A stretch of DNA of 64,000 nucleotides. Source: Diploptera punctata. Lineage: Eukaryota; Arthropoda; Insecta; Blattodea; Blaberidae. Every line of letters begins with the position of its first letter. Position 1 is the first letter of the stretch. Shown piece by piece: positions 37,400 through 48,889 of the stretch. The position numbers and the translations under genes are program-made. The stretch covers positions 310,001-374,000 of the forward strand of contig JASPKZ010007797.1 of the NCBI GenBank assembly GCA_030220185.1, written 5' to 3'. A model generated the notes under the pieces. That model was given only the letters and a program-made list of their open reading frames with translations, was not told the DNA's origin and made no database searches.

Positions 37400-37790
37400 A
37401 ATGTAGAACAGTAAGTGAATTAAATTTTGCATAAATTGATTTTTGGAGGCGTTCAGCTGGAATTTCTAGAAGAGATAAAATAAGAAACAACGTATTTAAA
37501 CAAAATACGAATGTTCCAACTTCAATTGTGGATTTCATAAAAAACAAGCAATTAAAATTGTATGGTCATGTACAAAGAATGGCAGAAGACACATTCACAA
37601 GAAGAATACTAGAATGGGCGCCACTTGGTAGAAGAAGAAGAAGATGACCAAAAATAACGTGGATTGATTGTGTTGATCACTGAGCGAAAAAAGGATTGAA
37701 CGATGGAGATTGGAATAACAGAGAGATGTAGAGGAGAATAACAGTAGATTAATTGGGAGCAGGAAGATGTTGTGAAACATTGTGAAACCT
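37400..37790 (+). mobile_element. RTE-like LINE C-terminal remnant (R4 type)
   Basis: 'RDKIRNNVFKQNTNVPTSIV', 'KQLKLYGHVQRMAEDTFTRR', then 'WAPLGRRRRR'. Ends near an R1 insertion. Confidence 0.7.
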
Positions 37791-37792
37791 GG

Positions 37793-38382
37793 TAAATAAT
37801 AAAATACTCTTACTTACTTACTCACTGGCACTATCGAACCCGTAGGTTCATGGCCGCGCGGACATAAATTATCCATACATCCCTATCCTGAGCCAATGCT
37901 TTCCCATCATTCCCTGTATAATCTACTTCCCTCAAATCATAGTTAATGTTATTCTCCCACCTCATTCTTGGTCTACCAACTGGGCGTTTCCCTCTGGTCT
38001 TCCTACAAGAAGCTTCATTGCACTTCTTTCATTCCCCCCATTCGTGTCACATGTCCTGCCCATCACAGTCTACGATATTGAACTGTTCTTATTATATCTG
38101 GCTTCCTATAAAGACCATGTAGTTCACTGTTATGTAGTTTTCTCCATTCACCTGTCTGTTCATCTCTTTTTGGTCCAAATTTTTTCCTAAGAACTTTATT
38201 CTCAAATACTCGTAATCTCCTTTCCTCCCTTAAAGTAAGAGTCCATGTTTCGCATCCAGATAATGTAAGAGGTAGAATAATAGTTTTATATATTTTCAGT
38301 TTAACGTTTTTGAAAGGAGTTGGGACATCAAAAGTATCTGTAATGCATAATAGCACGAATTTCCAGAATAAATAATAAAATA
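37793..38382 (-). mobile_element. RTE family R1 insertion with 14-bp target-site duplication
   Basis: Body 37807-38368 on the minus strand, 3' end 'GTGCCAGTGAGTAAGTAAGT'. Flanked by 'taaataataaaata' at 37793-37806 and 38369-38382. 5'-truncated: it starts within the post-RT region ('LPLTLSGCETWTLTLREERR'). Confidence 0.9.
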
Positions 38383-38479
38383 TAAAAAATATATTTTTCG
38401 TAAACCGAAACATAAATTCGACTTGCTGAGGAATTCAGTTAGTTTACGCATTTCCTGCGTGGCGGACTTTTCTTTTTAA

Positions 38480-38730
38480 TAATAGGAAATGCCGTTCGAG
38501 TCCCAGTGGGGTCAGGATATTTGAACTGAGTCAAATCTTCTGGCGGCACCATGGTCCTGAAGGAGACTTAGCCTCTAAAAGAATGAGTATCAGAAGCTTG
38601 TTCTGGAGATAAACGCAGCCGTCACGCAGAGCTGACATCAAGTGCCAGTTACCTAAAAAAGTGGGAGACTTAACCTCCTACTACCCCAAGGTCCCCCAAA
38701 AGCATGTAGTGGAATCACTTTAATATAAAA
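38480..38730 (+). mobile_element. SINE C, 5'-truncated
   Basis: Picks up at 'CGAGTCCCAGTGGGGTCAGG' and runs through 'CTCCTACTACCCCAAGGTCC'. Confidence 0.82.
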
Positions 38731-38732
38731 AC

Positions 38733-39032
38733 TGTAGACCAGTCTCATGGGCTAGTGGTCAGCGTTTCTGACTGCAGTTTACGAGGTCCCACGTTCAATT
38801 CCCGGTCAGACCATAGGAATTTTTCCTTAAAGGGAATTATTCCTGTGGTTGTCCATAATCTGGAATGTCGGTTAAGAACTCTCCTGGTGCTTCATTATTA
38901 TTTATCATCCATCATATCGTCGGCGTAACGTAATTCCGCCTTCCAGGTGCCCCAACCTAAGAAATGAATTACAATTCCGCCAATACTAGGGGAGAAAGCC
39001 AAAAATGTCATAAAAGACAACCTGGTGGCATT
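38733..39032 (+). mobile_element. SINE B, full length
   Basis: 'GACCAGTCTCATGGGCTAGT' head, B box region 'CACGTTCAATTCCC', tail 'GACAACCTGGTGGCATTA'. Directly follows SINE C. Confidence 0.88.
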
Positions 39033-39107
39033 AGACAATATATATTATGTTACAGATCAATCATTCTGCATACACTTAACGAACGCAGTGTGTTAAATAA
39101 AAAAAAA

Positions 39108-39446
39108 CTCCATGGCGCGATTGCCTAGAAAGCCCTTGGCCTATTATACGGCTGCTGGCCTCACGTCCATACGTGTTAATCACAGTAGAGGATCATGATC
39201 CAGTGTAAGGATGACACGTTGTCAGCATGTCGGGTCCTCCAGCCGTTATAGCTGATTTTCTTAACCTGTAGCCGCTATTTAATGTAGCTACCCAATTGCC
39301 TCACGATGCTGGGTAGGCACTGGTCCCATACTGGCGGAAATTCCATGAGAAGATTTCATCCCCTATGGAGACTCGAACCAGTGCAAATCCCGTAGCTCTC
39401 TGCGCCAAGGCATCATGCGTTAACCACTCGGCTATGGCGCGGGATG
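39108..39446 (-). mobile_element. SINE F, tRNA-derived
   Basis: Minus-strand head 'GCGCCATAGCCGAGTGGTTA' and B-box-like 'CTGGTTCGAGTCTCC'. The body includes 'CCAGCATCGTGAGGCAATTG' and it ends with a second 'GCGCCATGG' motif. Confidence 0.85.
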
Positions 39447-39529
39447 TTAAAACAATAGAGCTTCGTAAATTTTAGTTTAAAAAATGTTTTCCATGGAGAT
39501 TGTCATCTAAATATTCTATTCTATAGTAA

Positions 39530-39846
39530 TTCTGCCCGAAGGCAAGGTTTTTCACTGCAATAATAGCATTTTCATGTTATGCCTTGCAGCTTTAATAGGA
39601 CATGATATGTGTGGTATCTTCCTATTCCTTTCCACACCGGTGAAAGATGGTGATGAAATGATAAGAATGATGATGATGATGGCCGGATGATTATCGGGGA
39701 CCGTTGGGCCCTAAACTTGCTGACATTTGTCTTACAGGAGAGGGAAAACCCGATAAAAACCTCACCCAGGAGCGTGTCCCGAGCGGGAATCGAACCCGAG
39801 CACATTGCGTGAGAAGGCAGCACGCTACCTCGAGACCACAGCGGTG
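39530..39846 (-). mobile_element. SINE A, full length
   Basis: Minus-strand head at 39846 to tail 'TACTATAGAATAG' at 39530. Typical of the family. Confidence 0.9.
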
Positions 39847-40274
39847 GACCATATAAGTGTAAGTTACAATAAATCCTAACTTGAAATAACATGTCATATT
39901 AACAAGGGAAATAGCTCTCTGTCAAAAAAAGAAAAAAAAACAAATTAAAATATAATTCACAAACAGGTGTTATATCATACGATGCGCAAATATCATTTTG
40001 ATTGTGTAAAATCTTCTTCAATGACAGACACGTTGTAAGAATTTCACACAAGGAAACTTCCGGATGACTTTCAATATTTTCTAACATACAAACGAAGAAT
40101 AATGTTACATTTTCTACAACACAAATCGTTTTGCCTAATTCATTGTCATTAACTTATTGTTAGCTAATTCCGAAGGAGCGAAGCTATTGAGGTTGTTCTC
40201 TTGAATTTTTTCAGAAATATTTATCTATCCTAAATAGGCTTACTATACGCCAAAAATGACAACGACAAAACATA
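39847..40274. other. unassigned
   Basis: AT-rich. Nothing recognised. Confidence 0.5.
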
Positions 40275-40920
40275 AGGCAAACTCGGCTAATTTCGTGACA
40301 CGGATAATTTCGTTATATATATATTTTTTTTACATTTGTAATGAAGTTGTACTGGCAAGTAAAACAAATTATTTTTCTGTCTCGTAGATGGCAGGAAGTC
40401 TACTTTCTTGCTGTGTTCTCATATTTGTGATAACAGCGTTCATTAGGTATATTTTATGCTAACTTGTAGATGAAGTGTTTTCATTCATGCTAGCAGTTGC
40501 TAGATTTAATATTTGTCTGTGTTAGTAGAACATATTTGAGTAGATATTCTTTGACATAAAGGTGAACGGATATATTGTCGAAAATGTGATTTGTGGTTTT
40601 ATGAAAAGTGTCAAGGGTTGACTCTTTATAAGTGGGATTTCAAATGCATTGGATATAACATGGAGAGTGATTAAAAAGTTTGTCACGAATTTACATTAAT
40701 ACTATTACGAAATTGCCCGAGTACTTCAAACCTCCAGAAAAAATAGATACATAATTTATGTCATATTGATAATAAAATAAAATGTATATTCGACAACTCA
40801 GCATATATATTTCATTCCTATATCCTTAACTTTAATATTCCTATGATTCTAACCAGAAATTTTCATAATATTAAGGTATAATAGTTAAAAAGCTTAGTAT
40901 CACGAAATTAGCCGAATGTG

Positions 40921-40923
<3 letters not shown>
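40275..40923. mobile_element. MITE with TCGGCTAATTTCGTGA termini
   Basis: Left end 'CAAACTCGGCTAATTTCGTG' and right end complement 'CACATTCGGCTAATTTCGTG' form inverted repeats of about 22 bp. Likely TA target. Extra 'aatttcgt' motifs lie inside near the ends. About 645 bp, no ORF. Confidence 0.7.

Positions 40924-40995
<72 letters not shown>
40921..40995. repeat. (AT)n(GT)n compound microsatellite
   Basis: AT run then GT run, abutting the MITE. Confidence 0.97.
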
Positions 40996-40998
<3 letters not shown>

Positions 40999-41282
40999 TT
41001 ATCCACAATACAATGGTTTCCTGTTATCCTCAATAAATTCTCGTTCTCCATTTATAGGTGTCCTGAACATCCTCATCTCTAAAGTTCTCCTCCAAGGATA
41101 TTAATTACCACCAGTATTTTTTTTTATTTATTTTGATTGAAGTTTAAGATTTTGGTCCAGGAAATGTCAGGCCATGGGAATACACATAGAAATAAATTAT
41201 TACATACATAACCTAGCTATTATTTGCAGATGATCAAGTCATTATTACACAATGTGTGTATATGTATATATATATATCCATC
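40996..41282. other. unassigned
   Basis: Nothing recognised. Confidence 0.5.
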
Positions 41283-41597
41283 CATAGTAATTCTGCCCGA
41301 GGGCAGGTCTTTCACTGCAATCATAGAATTTTCATGCTATGCTTTGCAGCTTTACTAGGGAATTGTAGGCGTGGTAGCTTCGCGTTGCTTTCCACACCGT
41401 TGAAGGATGATGTTGATGATGATGATGGCCATATGATTTCGGGGACCGTTTGGGTCTTAAAGTTTTCCTGACATTTGTCTTACAGGCGAGGAAAAACCCC
41501 GATAAAAACCTCGCCCAGAAAAACTGTCCCGACCGGGGATCGAACCCGGGCCCGCTGCGTGACAAGGCAGCACGCTACCTCAAGACCACAGCGGTGG
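41283..41597 (-). mobile_element. SINE A, full length
   Basis: Tail 'CCATCCATAGTAATTCTGCC' at the left, head 'CTCAAGACCACAGCGGTGG' at the right (plus-strand reading). Immediately followed by another copy. Confidence 0.92.
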
Positions 41598-41930
41598 ACA
41601 CAAATGTATTCTATAGTGTTCTGCCCCAGGGCAGGTCCTTCACCGCAATCATAGATAGCATTTTTATGCTATGCTTTGCAGCTTTATTATGGAATTACAG
41701 GTGTGGTAGCTTCCTGTTGCTTTCCACACTGATGAAACGACGATGATGATAATGATAAGGATGATGATGATAGCCGGATGATTTTTGGGGACCATTGGGC
41801 CCTAGGCTTCCTGACATTTATCTTACAGGTGAGGAAAAACCCCGAAGAAATCTCACCTATGAGCCTGTCCCGACCGGGAATCGAACCCGGGCCCGCTGCG
41901 TGACAAAACAGCATGCTACCTCGAGATGAT
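41598..41930 (-). mobile_element. SINE A, second copy in direct tandem
   Basis: Starts at 'TTCTATAGTGTTCTGCCCCA' and ends in the B-box/A-box head at 41930. More diverged than its neighbour; the head lacks the ACAGCGGTGG end. Confidence 0.9.
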
Positions 41931-42239
41931 GATAATGATGATTGATCCCGTTTGTCGCACTGCGGGGACATGGGTGGTTCACTAGTGGTTCATCTATGTG
42001 AAGTGGTCTCACAGACTAATATACTATGTGGTGGTCTGCCGAAGTTATTTGTAAATCGAAAACAGATCACAATATCGATATCTATCTGCCCAGCATGGAA
42101 CCGGAAACACGTAAAGTGCAGTGGATGGGGATAAAAAAAACACACACACACATTTTTTTTTACCCTTACATATGCAAAATTCACTTTCTTATGCCAGCTT
42201 GTTTAAATGTGTCGGACTGCAGTGCAAACAAACCATGCA
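41931..42239. other. unassigned
   Basis: A short GATGAT run, then unrecognised sequence. Confidence 0.5.
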
Positions 42240-42470
42240 TAACATGCCTCATGGTTTTATGGTCACACCTTCTGATTACAATTCATGAGGTCCTGGGTTG
42301 TTTCGTGGTCAAACAATAGGAGTTTTTTTTTCCTTAAAGGGAATTATTCCTGTAATTGCCCATAGTTTGGAATTTAGATTAACTGATTGACTCTCCTGGT
42401 ACTACATTATCTTTTATAACTCATCATATCATCGGAGTAACGTAGCTCCTCCAAACCCAGAGGAGAATTT
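42240..42470 (+). mobile_element. SINE B, diverged
   Basis: 'GGTTTTATGGTCACACCTTC', 'TTCCTTAAAGGGAATTATTC', 'TCATATCATCGGAGTAACG' follow the SINE B order with many changes. Confidence 0.7.
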
Positions 42471-42479
42471 GACACAAAT

Positions 42480-42775
42480 TTAAATAATTTCTTCTGGTTC
42501 ATTTTTACAATGCTTCATTTGAAATATTAAATAAATAAAATCAATATTGTCAAATTTAGGGTTAATTTTATTTAGGATGGTAAACAGTTACATTGCGACA
42601 AAACAAAAATGGTGGCTGCTAGAACATTTTTTTAAATTTCTGTTTACCGGTAAATTTACATTTACAACAGTCGAATATCGCTGAGTTTTTGAGATTACAT
42701 TCCTCGTTTTATTTAAATAGCACCAAGTTTAGTTGCGAAAAAAATTGCGACCGCTAGAGCGATCTTTAAACTTTT
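42480..42775 (+). repeat. dispersed repeat K, copy 1
   Basis: Contains units such as 'AATATCGCTGAGTTTTTGAG' and 'ATAGCACCAAGTTTAGTTGC', similar to 45530-45750. Old, AT-rich, class unknown. Interrupted by the R1 insertion at 42776. Confidence 0.5.
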
Positions 42776-43294
42776 GATGTCCCAACTCCTTTCAAAAAAC
42801 GTTAAGCTGAAAATATATAAAACTATTATTCTACCAGTTATATTATATGGGTGCGAAATATGGACTCTAACTTTAAGGGAGGAAAAGAGGTTACGAGTAT
42901 TTGAGAATAAAATTCTTAGGAACATTTTTGGACCAAAGAGAGATGAACAGACAGGTGAATGGAGAAGACTACATAACAATGAACTACATGGTCTTTATAG
43001 GAAGCCAGATATAATAAGAACAGTTAAGTCTCATAGACTGCGATGGGCAGGACATGTCGCGCGTATGGGGAATGAAAGACGTGCATGGAAACTTCTTGTA
43101 GGAAAGCCAGAAGGAAAACGCCCAGTTGGTAGACCAAGAGTGAGGTGGGAGAACAACATTAACTATGATTTGAGGGAAGTAGATTATACAGGTAATGATT
43201 GGAAAGCATTAGCTCAGGATAGGGATGTATGGAGAGCTTGTGTCCGCGCGGCCATGAACCTACGGGTTCGATGGTGCCAGTGAGTAAGTAAGTA
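42776..43294 (+). mobile_element. RTE family R1 insertion with target-site duplication
   Basis: 5'-truncated R1 with a nearly intact C-terminal frame: 'LYGCEIWTLTLREEKRLRVF', '[20 protein letters not shown]', 'GRPRVRWENNINYDLREVDY'. It ends 'GTGCCAGTGAGTAAGTAAGT'. Flanks 'agagcgatctttaaa' at 42756-42770 and 43295-43309. Confidence 0.92.
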
Positions 43295-43309
43295 AGAGCG
43301 ATCTTTAAA

Positions 43310-44204
43310 TTTTCGTTTCAAATGTATCTACTCCTACTCCTAACTTACATACACTAAACTAATCAATATAATCTAACCTAACTTTTGTAATCTACTCAAA
43401 CATCAGATCATCTAGTTTTGCAAATTCCAGCCTTGTGAAAATGTGAAATATGACTGAAAGGAAAATCTGGTGTAAATGCTGTCTCGGATTGTAGTAAATC
43501 CATAAAATTTGACTTACTGTGTTTTCAATTTCTTAAAATAAAATAAAAACTATTTAAAATACCCTTAGTGTAAAAAGCGTTAAAATATTTATAAGATAAA
43601 ATGTTATTAATAACGATTAAACCCCATTATCATCAAATGAACAATCTATTTAACAAACACTAAAAAAATATCGCACACGAATGACACGCGATGATACACA
43701 ATGTTGAAACAGAAGCTCGAGACTAGAATTGCTAAGATGGGCAACCTCTATTTATTCGTTCATAGGATAATTTGTCTCCCCCCACATCAAACGATTTCAA
43801 GGTTCGTTTCTCGTTGATACTTTTTAAAATCTCTTGTGATTACAGGATGTACTCAAGAGTGAGACAATTGTTTCTCCTGCCGCCGCGCCGTGTTGGATTC
43901 GTGTAATTACAACACAACTATAAATTATCTAGACAACAAACTGATAAGGTACCGGTACGCATTAATTTGGAGAAATAAAATTGTGACATAAATTCAGCAT
44001 AACAATAATTACTGACTTCTTCATAATATTGATGTTATGCCTCTTTCGAGCTAATTTCGGTTGTAATATAGATGGTAGATGTAATAATATGCCAGATATA
44101 TGACTGCATTTTCATTATTGGAATAATGATTTTACCTGTAAGCGTGTAAGAATGTGTAGTTCGCTATCTAACATTCAAAATAAACGAAATAATAAAATAT
44201 AGGC
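43310..44204. other. unassigned
   Basis: AT-rich. The first part continues repeat K; nothing else recognised. Confidence 0.45.
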
Positions 44205-45427
44205 CTATTGGGCGATAGCGAGAAGATATTAAGGGCCAACACGCACACACTATTGAGTAACACTAAAAAATTGTGACTGGAAGTAAATATCAATAAAACT
44301 AAATATATCACACGTACACTCTAATTCAACCCAGGAAGTTATTACAGACCTTACGGACTACGCCAGTGTCCCCCTACGTACAGGGTAGATGTAGGGAGGG
44401 GTGGAGGGGGAAGGGTAGCAGTACTTTTTCCAAAACTATGTACCATACATTTAAAAACATTTTTTTCCCTTTTACGGCATGAAAACTAGTTTTATAGCAA
44501 ATATGAGAGTCGACACTTTCACACAGGATAGTGCAGGTCCGCACGAGCTCAGTGACAAGTGGTAACTGTTTTTTTTAAGAGGGAGTGGCTTGGACGGTTA
44601 CAACTTACAACTGTGTACCTGCTGTGTTGCATATTTCAGTTTTATTTAAGGATTGCTCTCAAGAAAATACTGTTTAAATGGCAACCCAGTGCACTATTTC
44701 AAACACACAGTAACTTCCTGGGTTGAATCTGAGCGTAGAAATACATTATATAATGGAAATGGACAGATAATGACAAATTAGGGAAATTTTCAGGAAGTGG
44801 CTAAATTCAAATACCTAGAAACAATAATCACAAATAGGACTGATATGCACAAAGAAATTAAACACAGGCTCAATTCTGGAAATGCGTGCTATTATGCATT
44901 GCAGAGACTCTTGATGTCCCAACTCCTTTCAAGAAATGTTAAACTGAAAATGTATAAAACTATTATTCTACCAATTATATTATATGGATGCGAAACATGG
45001 ACTTTTACTTTAAGGGAGGAATGGAGATTACGAGTATTTGAGAATAAAGTTCTTAGGAAAATTTTTGGACCAAAGAGAGATGAAGAGACAGGTGAATGGA
45101 GAAGACTACATAACAATGAACTACATGGTCTTTATAGGAAGCCAGATATAATAAGAACAGTTAAATCTCGTAGACTACTATGGGCTGGACATGTGGCACG
45201 AATGGGAAATGAAACACGTGCATGGAAGCTTCTTGTAGGAAAACCAGAGGCAAAATGCCCAGTTGGTAGACCAAGAATGATGTGGGAGAATAACATTAAC
45301 AATGGTTTAAGGGAAGTAGATTATACAGGGAATGATTGGAAAACATTAGCTCAGGATAAGGATGTATGGAGAGCTTACGTCCGCGCGGCCATGAATCTAC
45401 GGGTTCGATAGTGCCAGTGAGTTAGTT
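44205..45427 (+). mobile_element. RTE family R1, longer copy split by a MITE
   Basis: Left piece 'ATAGCGAGAAGATATTAAGG' to 44316, right piece 44736-45427. The right piece encodes 'AKFKYLETIITNRTDMHKEI', 'LYGCETWTFTLREEWRLRVF' and '[20 protein letters not shown]' and ends in GTTAG repeats. The interruption matches the R1 sequence at 60.84 kb read across it. Confidence 0.9.
44317..44735. mobile_element. 419-bp MITE nested in R1, TA target duplication
   Basis: Ends 'CACTCTAATTCAACCCAGG' and complement 'CGCTCAGATTCAACCCAGG' are inverted repeats; AACTTCC follows on each side. TA flanks both ends (44315-44316, 44736-44737), as for Tc1/mariner-type elements. No ORF. The uninterrupted R1 copy at 60.8 kb shows the empty site. 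Confidence 0.85.
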
Positions 45428-45529
45428 AGTTACTAGAGAATACCTGGCGTGCCCGGCTGCGCCTAAATAAATGAAATATGTGTTTTTATTTTACGTTAAT
45501 AAGTTGAAAGAAAATTAAATTGTGTGATA

Positions 45530-45750
45530 TACGATACGACGATCCAAACATGGCGGTTGCTAGAGTCAATTTATAATTTCGGATTTCAGGTGAACCCCCA
45601 ATTCTAATTACTGGATTTCGCTGATTTTTTTAGAATATCTACCTCAGTTTAGTTTAATAGCACATACTGAGTTTCATAGTGAAACATAAGAATTTGCATC
45701 CCCTAGAGGGATTTTTAAATTTTAGTTTCAGGTGAACTCCTACGCCTAAT
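45530..45750 (+). repeat. dispersed repeat K, copy 2
   Basis: 'GGATTTCGCTGATTTTTTTA', 'TTTAATAGCACATACTGAG' and 'CTAGAGGGATTTTTAAATTT' parallel copy 1. Confidence 0.5.
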
Positions 45751-46054
45751 GGTTTTAAAAAATAATAGATAGCGACTAAACACTCTCGGTACCTGAAAAC
45801 CTGTATTTACAAATTTTCATAACAATCCACCGACTATTTTTCGAATTTTGCGGGCACAAACATATGCAGTCTGAATGTTAATATCTAAACACGTATTATC
45901 TGGCACGTGTTTATATAAGTTAAATGGGAGAATCTTAAAATATAGAATTACAATTTTAATAGATGAATTAACCATTGTTTTATTCTTACGCATGCGCCAT
46001 GCGAATACGTTGGAATTTGAATTGTTAGAAAATGGTAAAATTTCTGTAGAATTT

Positions 46055-46300
46055 CTTAAACACCGGAAAAATAAACATTTGAAAAGCGGAGAGAAACAAA
46101 CTATTTTGAATATTTTAACAGTTGAATGAAAAATATCCCACATTAACAATGGAAAATTTGGTGAAAATATCAACCGAATTTACGGGTGAGTCAGCATGGA
46201 ACATAAAATCTACTCGTAATGAAATTGTAAATAAAGGATATCTATCGACATCACGGAAAAAGTGTAAACGCCTGTTAGGTAGGTCCATATATAATTTTTT
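46055..46300 (+). pseudogene. DNA transposase N-terminal HTH remnant
   Basis: 'HRKNKHLKSGEKQTILNILT' in one frame continues, after a frameshift near 46125, with 'PTLTMENLVKISTEFTGESA' and 'NEIVNKGYLSTSRKKCKR'. This is the helix-turn-helix layout of insect Tc1/IS630-type transposases. No DDE domain follows. Confidence 0.55.
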
Positions 46301-46559
46301 GTCATAATGAAATGAGAAATGGAGTAAGTTCCTAATTATTGTTACTGTCTTAGGTTGTACTGAGAATTATTTCCCGTAAAATGCGATGATGCCTAAGAAC
46401 AGTTTCTATCGTATACAATTCAGTCATATGACGGTTAAAAATAGCACCACGGTTCCCTCAATAGGTGGAGTGGGCGGAGTAATACCTTATGCAAGTTCTT
46501 TACACTGGTGCTCCCCAGCGGTAGTTTCTTAACCAAGCTAATTTAATTGCCCTTATTTA

Positions 46560-46850
46560 CCTGGAGATGTCAACGAGTGTCGTGTAGTTAGCACATCACG
46601 CCAATAAGACAACTAGTAGGTAACTATGATGCTATTTGGATGGATGAAGGTCGGTTAAATTTTGCACAGAGGCCTTTTTTTATTCAGGCTTGCGGTTATT
46701 TTACAAGTGTGAAAATTTTTGGACTCGGGACCCACGTCTTAAAGTCGCTCTCGGAGGAATTGTACCTTGGATTTTTACATTCTAAAATTCGACCGACCCT
46801 GGCCGGGTTTGAACCCGCGATCCACGGACTAGAAGAAATAGATGAGCAAA
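46560..46850 (-). mobile_element. SINE D, diverged
   Basis: 'AATTTTGCACAGAGGCC', 'ACTCGGGACCCACGTCTTAA', 'GGCCGGGTTTGAACCCGCGA' on the plus strand. The head end is missing. Confidence 0.78.
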
Positions 46851-47091
46851 AGCTCGAAAAAAAAACCTCGCCCAGAAACCACAGTAGTTCGCAAGAGGAA
46901 TCATAAAAAAATTAATATTTGTAAAATATTTATATAAAATGTTAGCATCAGTGCTCTATTATGTAACTTTTATGGCCTTGTAATTGTTGGAATTAAGTCT
47001 ATGAATGTAAAGCTAGATAGGATTCAGCGTTGTTGTTTTCATACTTCAATTTCAAACATTGCATCACATAGCACATAACTATCACTTAAAG

Positions 47092-47110
47092 CAGTGGCGG
47101 CTCGTGAAAT
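47092..47110 (+). mobile_element. hAT-type terminus, solo
   Basis: 'CAGTGGCGGCTCGTGAAAT' is the usual start of many hAT elements. The matching right end was not found. Confidence 0.4.
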
Positions 47111-47279
47111 AAAAATTGACATGGCTGACATAAAACTCGGGAGAATTAATGCAGTGAAGTAGATCACCAAGACACTACAGAAATAGCTTCGGATTATTAA
47201 TAAAACATTTTTACCTAATATATACATATATTTGGAAGGACAACTTGGGATGACAAGAGTTTTTTTAATGAACAATATC

Positions 47280-47760
47280 ATTCGTTTTCAGAGTTGAGTC
47301 TATGTTAATTTTTTTCTGCATCCCATTCCTGTTTGTAAGTATTTTAATTGTCAATTCTACAACATGTTCCTACTTTGTTATTAACTGCCCATTCCCATTA
47401 TATATTTTACGAGTGTTTATATATTTTGTTTCTTAGTGTTGTTTAAAATAATATGTGTGTTGGTATTTAGAATTTCCTGACTATTGCCTATTAATACTGC
47501 ATCATCTGCATACACCAACAGCTTATTAATGTCATTGAATTATATGCCTTTATTATCCTATCAGGAACTAACGGCATGCTCTAGTTCATAATTGAATAAC
47601 AGAAAAAATAGCGCATCATCTTGCGTTAACCCATTGTGAATTTCAAATTATCTGAAAACTGCTTGCCTACCCGCAACCTACTCTTTGTGTCATTTAGACA
47701 TATTCGAGTAAATCTAACTCTTAGGAGTTCATAATTGGCTTTAGAGAGCTGATATATTTT
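47280..47760 (-). mobile_element. RTE family R1, RT-domain fragment
   Basis: Collinear with 60.68-61.18 kb on the same strand ('GCATCATCTGCATACACCAA', 'ACCCATTGTGAATTTCAAAT') but highly diverged. Carries the region of RT motifs B and C. Confidence 0.8.
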
Positions 47761-47779
47761 GCTCGGATGTTGCTTCTTT

Positions 47780-47940
47780 CAGGTTTCAGGTTCTTCTACT
47801 TGCCATAAATGTGTGACAAGAGACCCAAGGCTTTACTTATTCACATTCACGATTTTTATCCCCTAAAAAATCCATCGACACCAACGGCATTTGAACCAGG
47901 AACTTCGGAACCAGAGAGAATCATTGCAATCTCTAGCACA
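47780..47940 (-). mobile_element. SINE D, head fragment
   Basis: 'CCCCTAAAAAATCCATCGAC' and 'GGCATTTGAACCAGGAACTT' in plus-strand reading. Diverged. Confidence 0.6.
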
Positions 47941-48004
47941 CAATAACTGACATTACACTCAATTTATGCTAAATCATATCACTTCTTTTTAATTTTTATT
48001 ACTT

Positions 48005-48172
48005 TTTTCTGTTGGAGGAAGAGAGGAAGACCGAAGAAAACTTGGATAGAAGGGGTACAAGCAGCTATGAACATCAGAGGAATGGAGGAATATCAATGGA
48101 TGGATAGAGAGGAATGGCGTTTGTTTTCCGGAAGACGGCGGCAGCTGCCATGATACCGGATGATGATGATGA
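48005..48172 (+). mobile_element. LINE C-terminal remnant
   Basis: 'GRKRGRPKKTWIEGVQAAM', 'RGMEEYQWMDREEWRLFSGR' then 'RRQLP' stop, and a (GAT)n tail: an RTE-type ORF2 terminus. Confidence 0.7.
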
Positions 48173-48339
48173 TGTTATTGTACATTCACGACACACATTG
48201 ATTTGTTCTTAATACTAATGATAATGGACATTAATCTAATGTACAGTTTCTTTAGATTGATTAAGTAAAAATAAATATTAATAGATATTTACTAAATAGA
48301 ACATCAACATTTTATACGATTTGTATAAATATTAATTTT

Positions 48340-48530
48340 ATTTAATATTCGGAACAGCTGTTTCAATACACTGTATCTTCATCAGACGAAACCACTTTAT
48401 CTTACATTCGAAGCCAGTGAATGTAGACGTACTTTCTGCTGATGATGGGACTAGTCCCGAAAGGCCTACATGTTTCAACAGTTGGGGAGACGGACCTAAA
48501 ATGTATAGTTTTATTTAGTAAATAAACATC
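48340..48530 (+). repeat. fragment of the palindrome-associated repeat Y
   Basis: 'CTGATGATGGGACTAGTCCC' followed by GAAAG at 48439-48463, then 'GGGGAGACGGACCTAAAATG', as in the array at 54.3-55.4 kb. Confidence 0.6.
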
Positions 48531-48889
48531 ATCGATTTTCATCAAGTAAACATCAAATCAATTTATTATTCATAGATAATTTACGAGGGCTGTCCAATAA
48601 AGAATGGTCATTTTTTACAAACTTCATTTAACAAGCAACAAATTTGGCTTTACGATATTTGTTACCTTAATGCGTCAAGTACACGTGGTACTAGTTTCAA
48701 GGTAATCCCTCCCGGTTTCTGTCTGTGAGGGGTGTGCAAATCAGGACTTGTTCAGTACCGTCTACGGCTACAATAGAGGTGATCTAGAGTTTGTTTCAAG
48801 GGTAGTCACTGCTGATGAAAATTGGTTACATAATTTCGATCATTAGACCAAACTGCAAAGCTCTTTACGGAAATCTTCATCATCAACTT

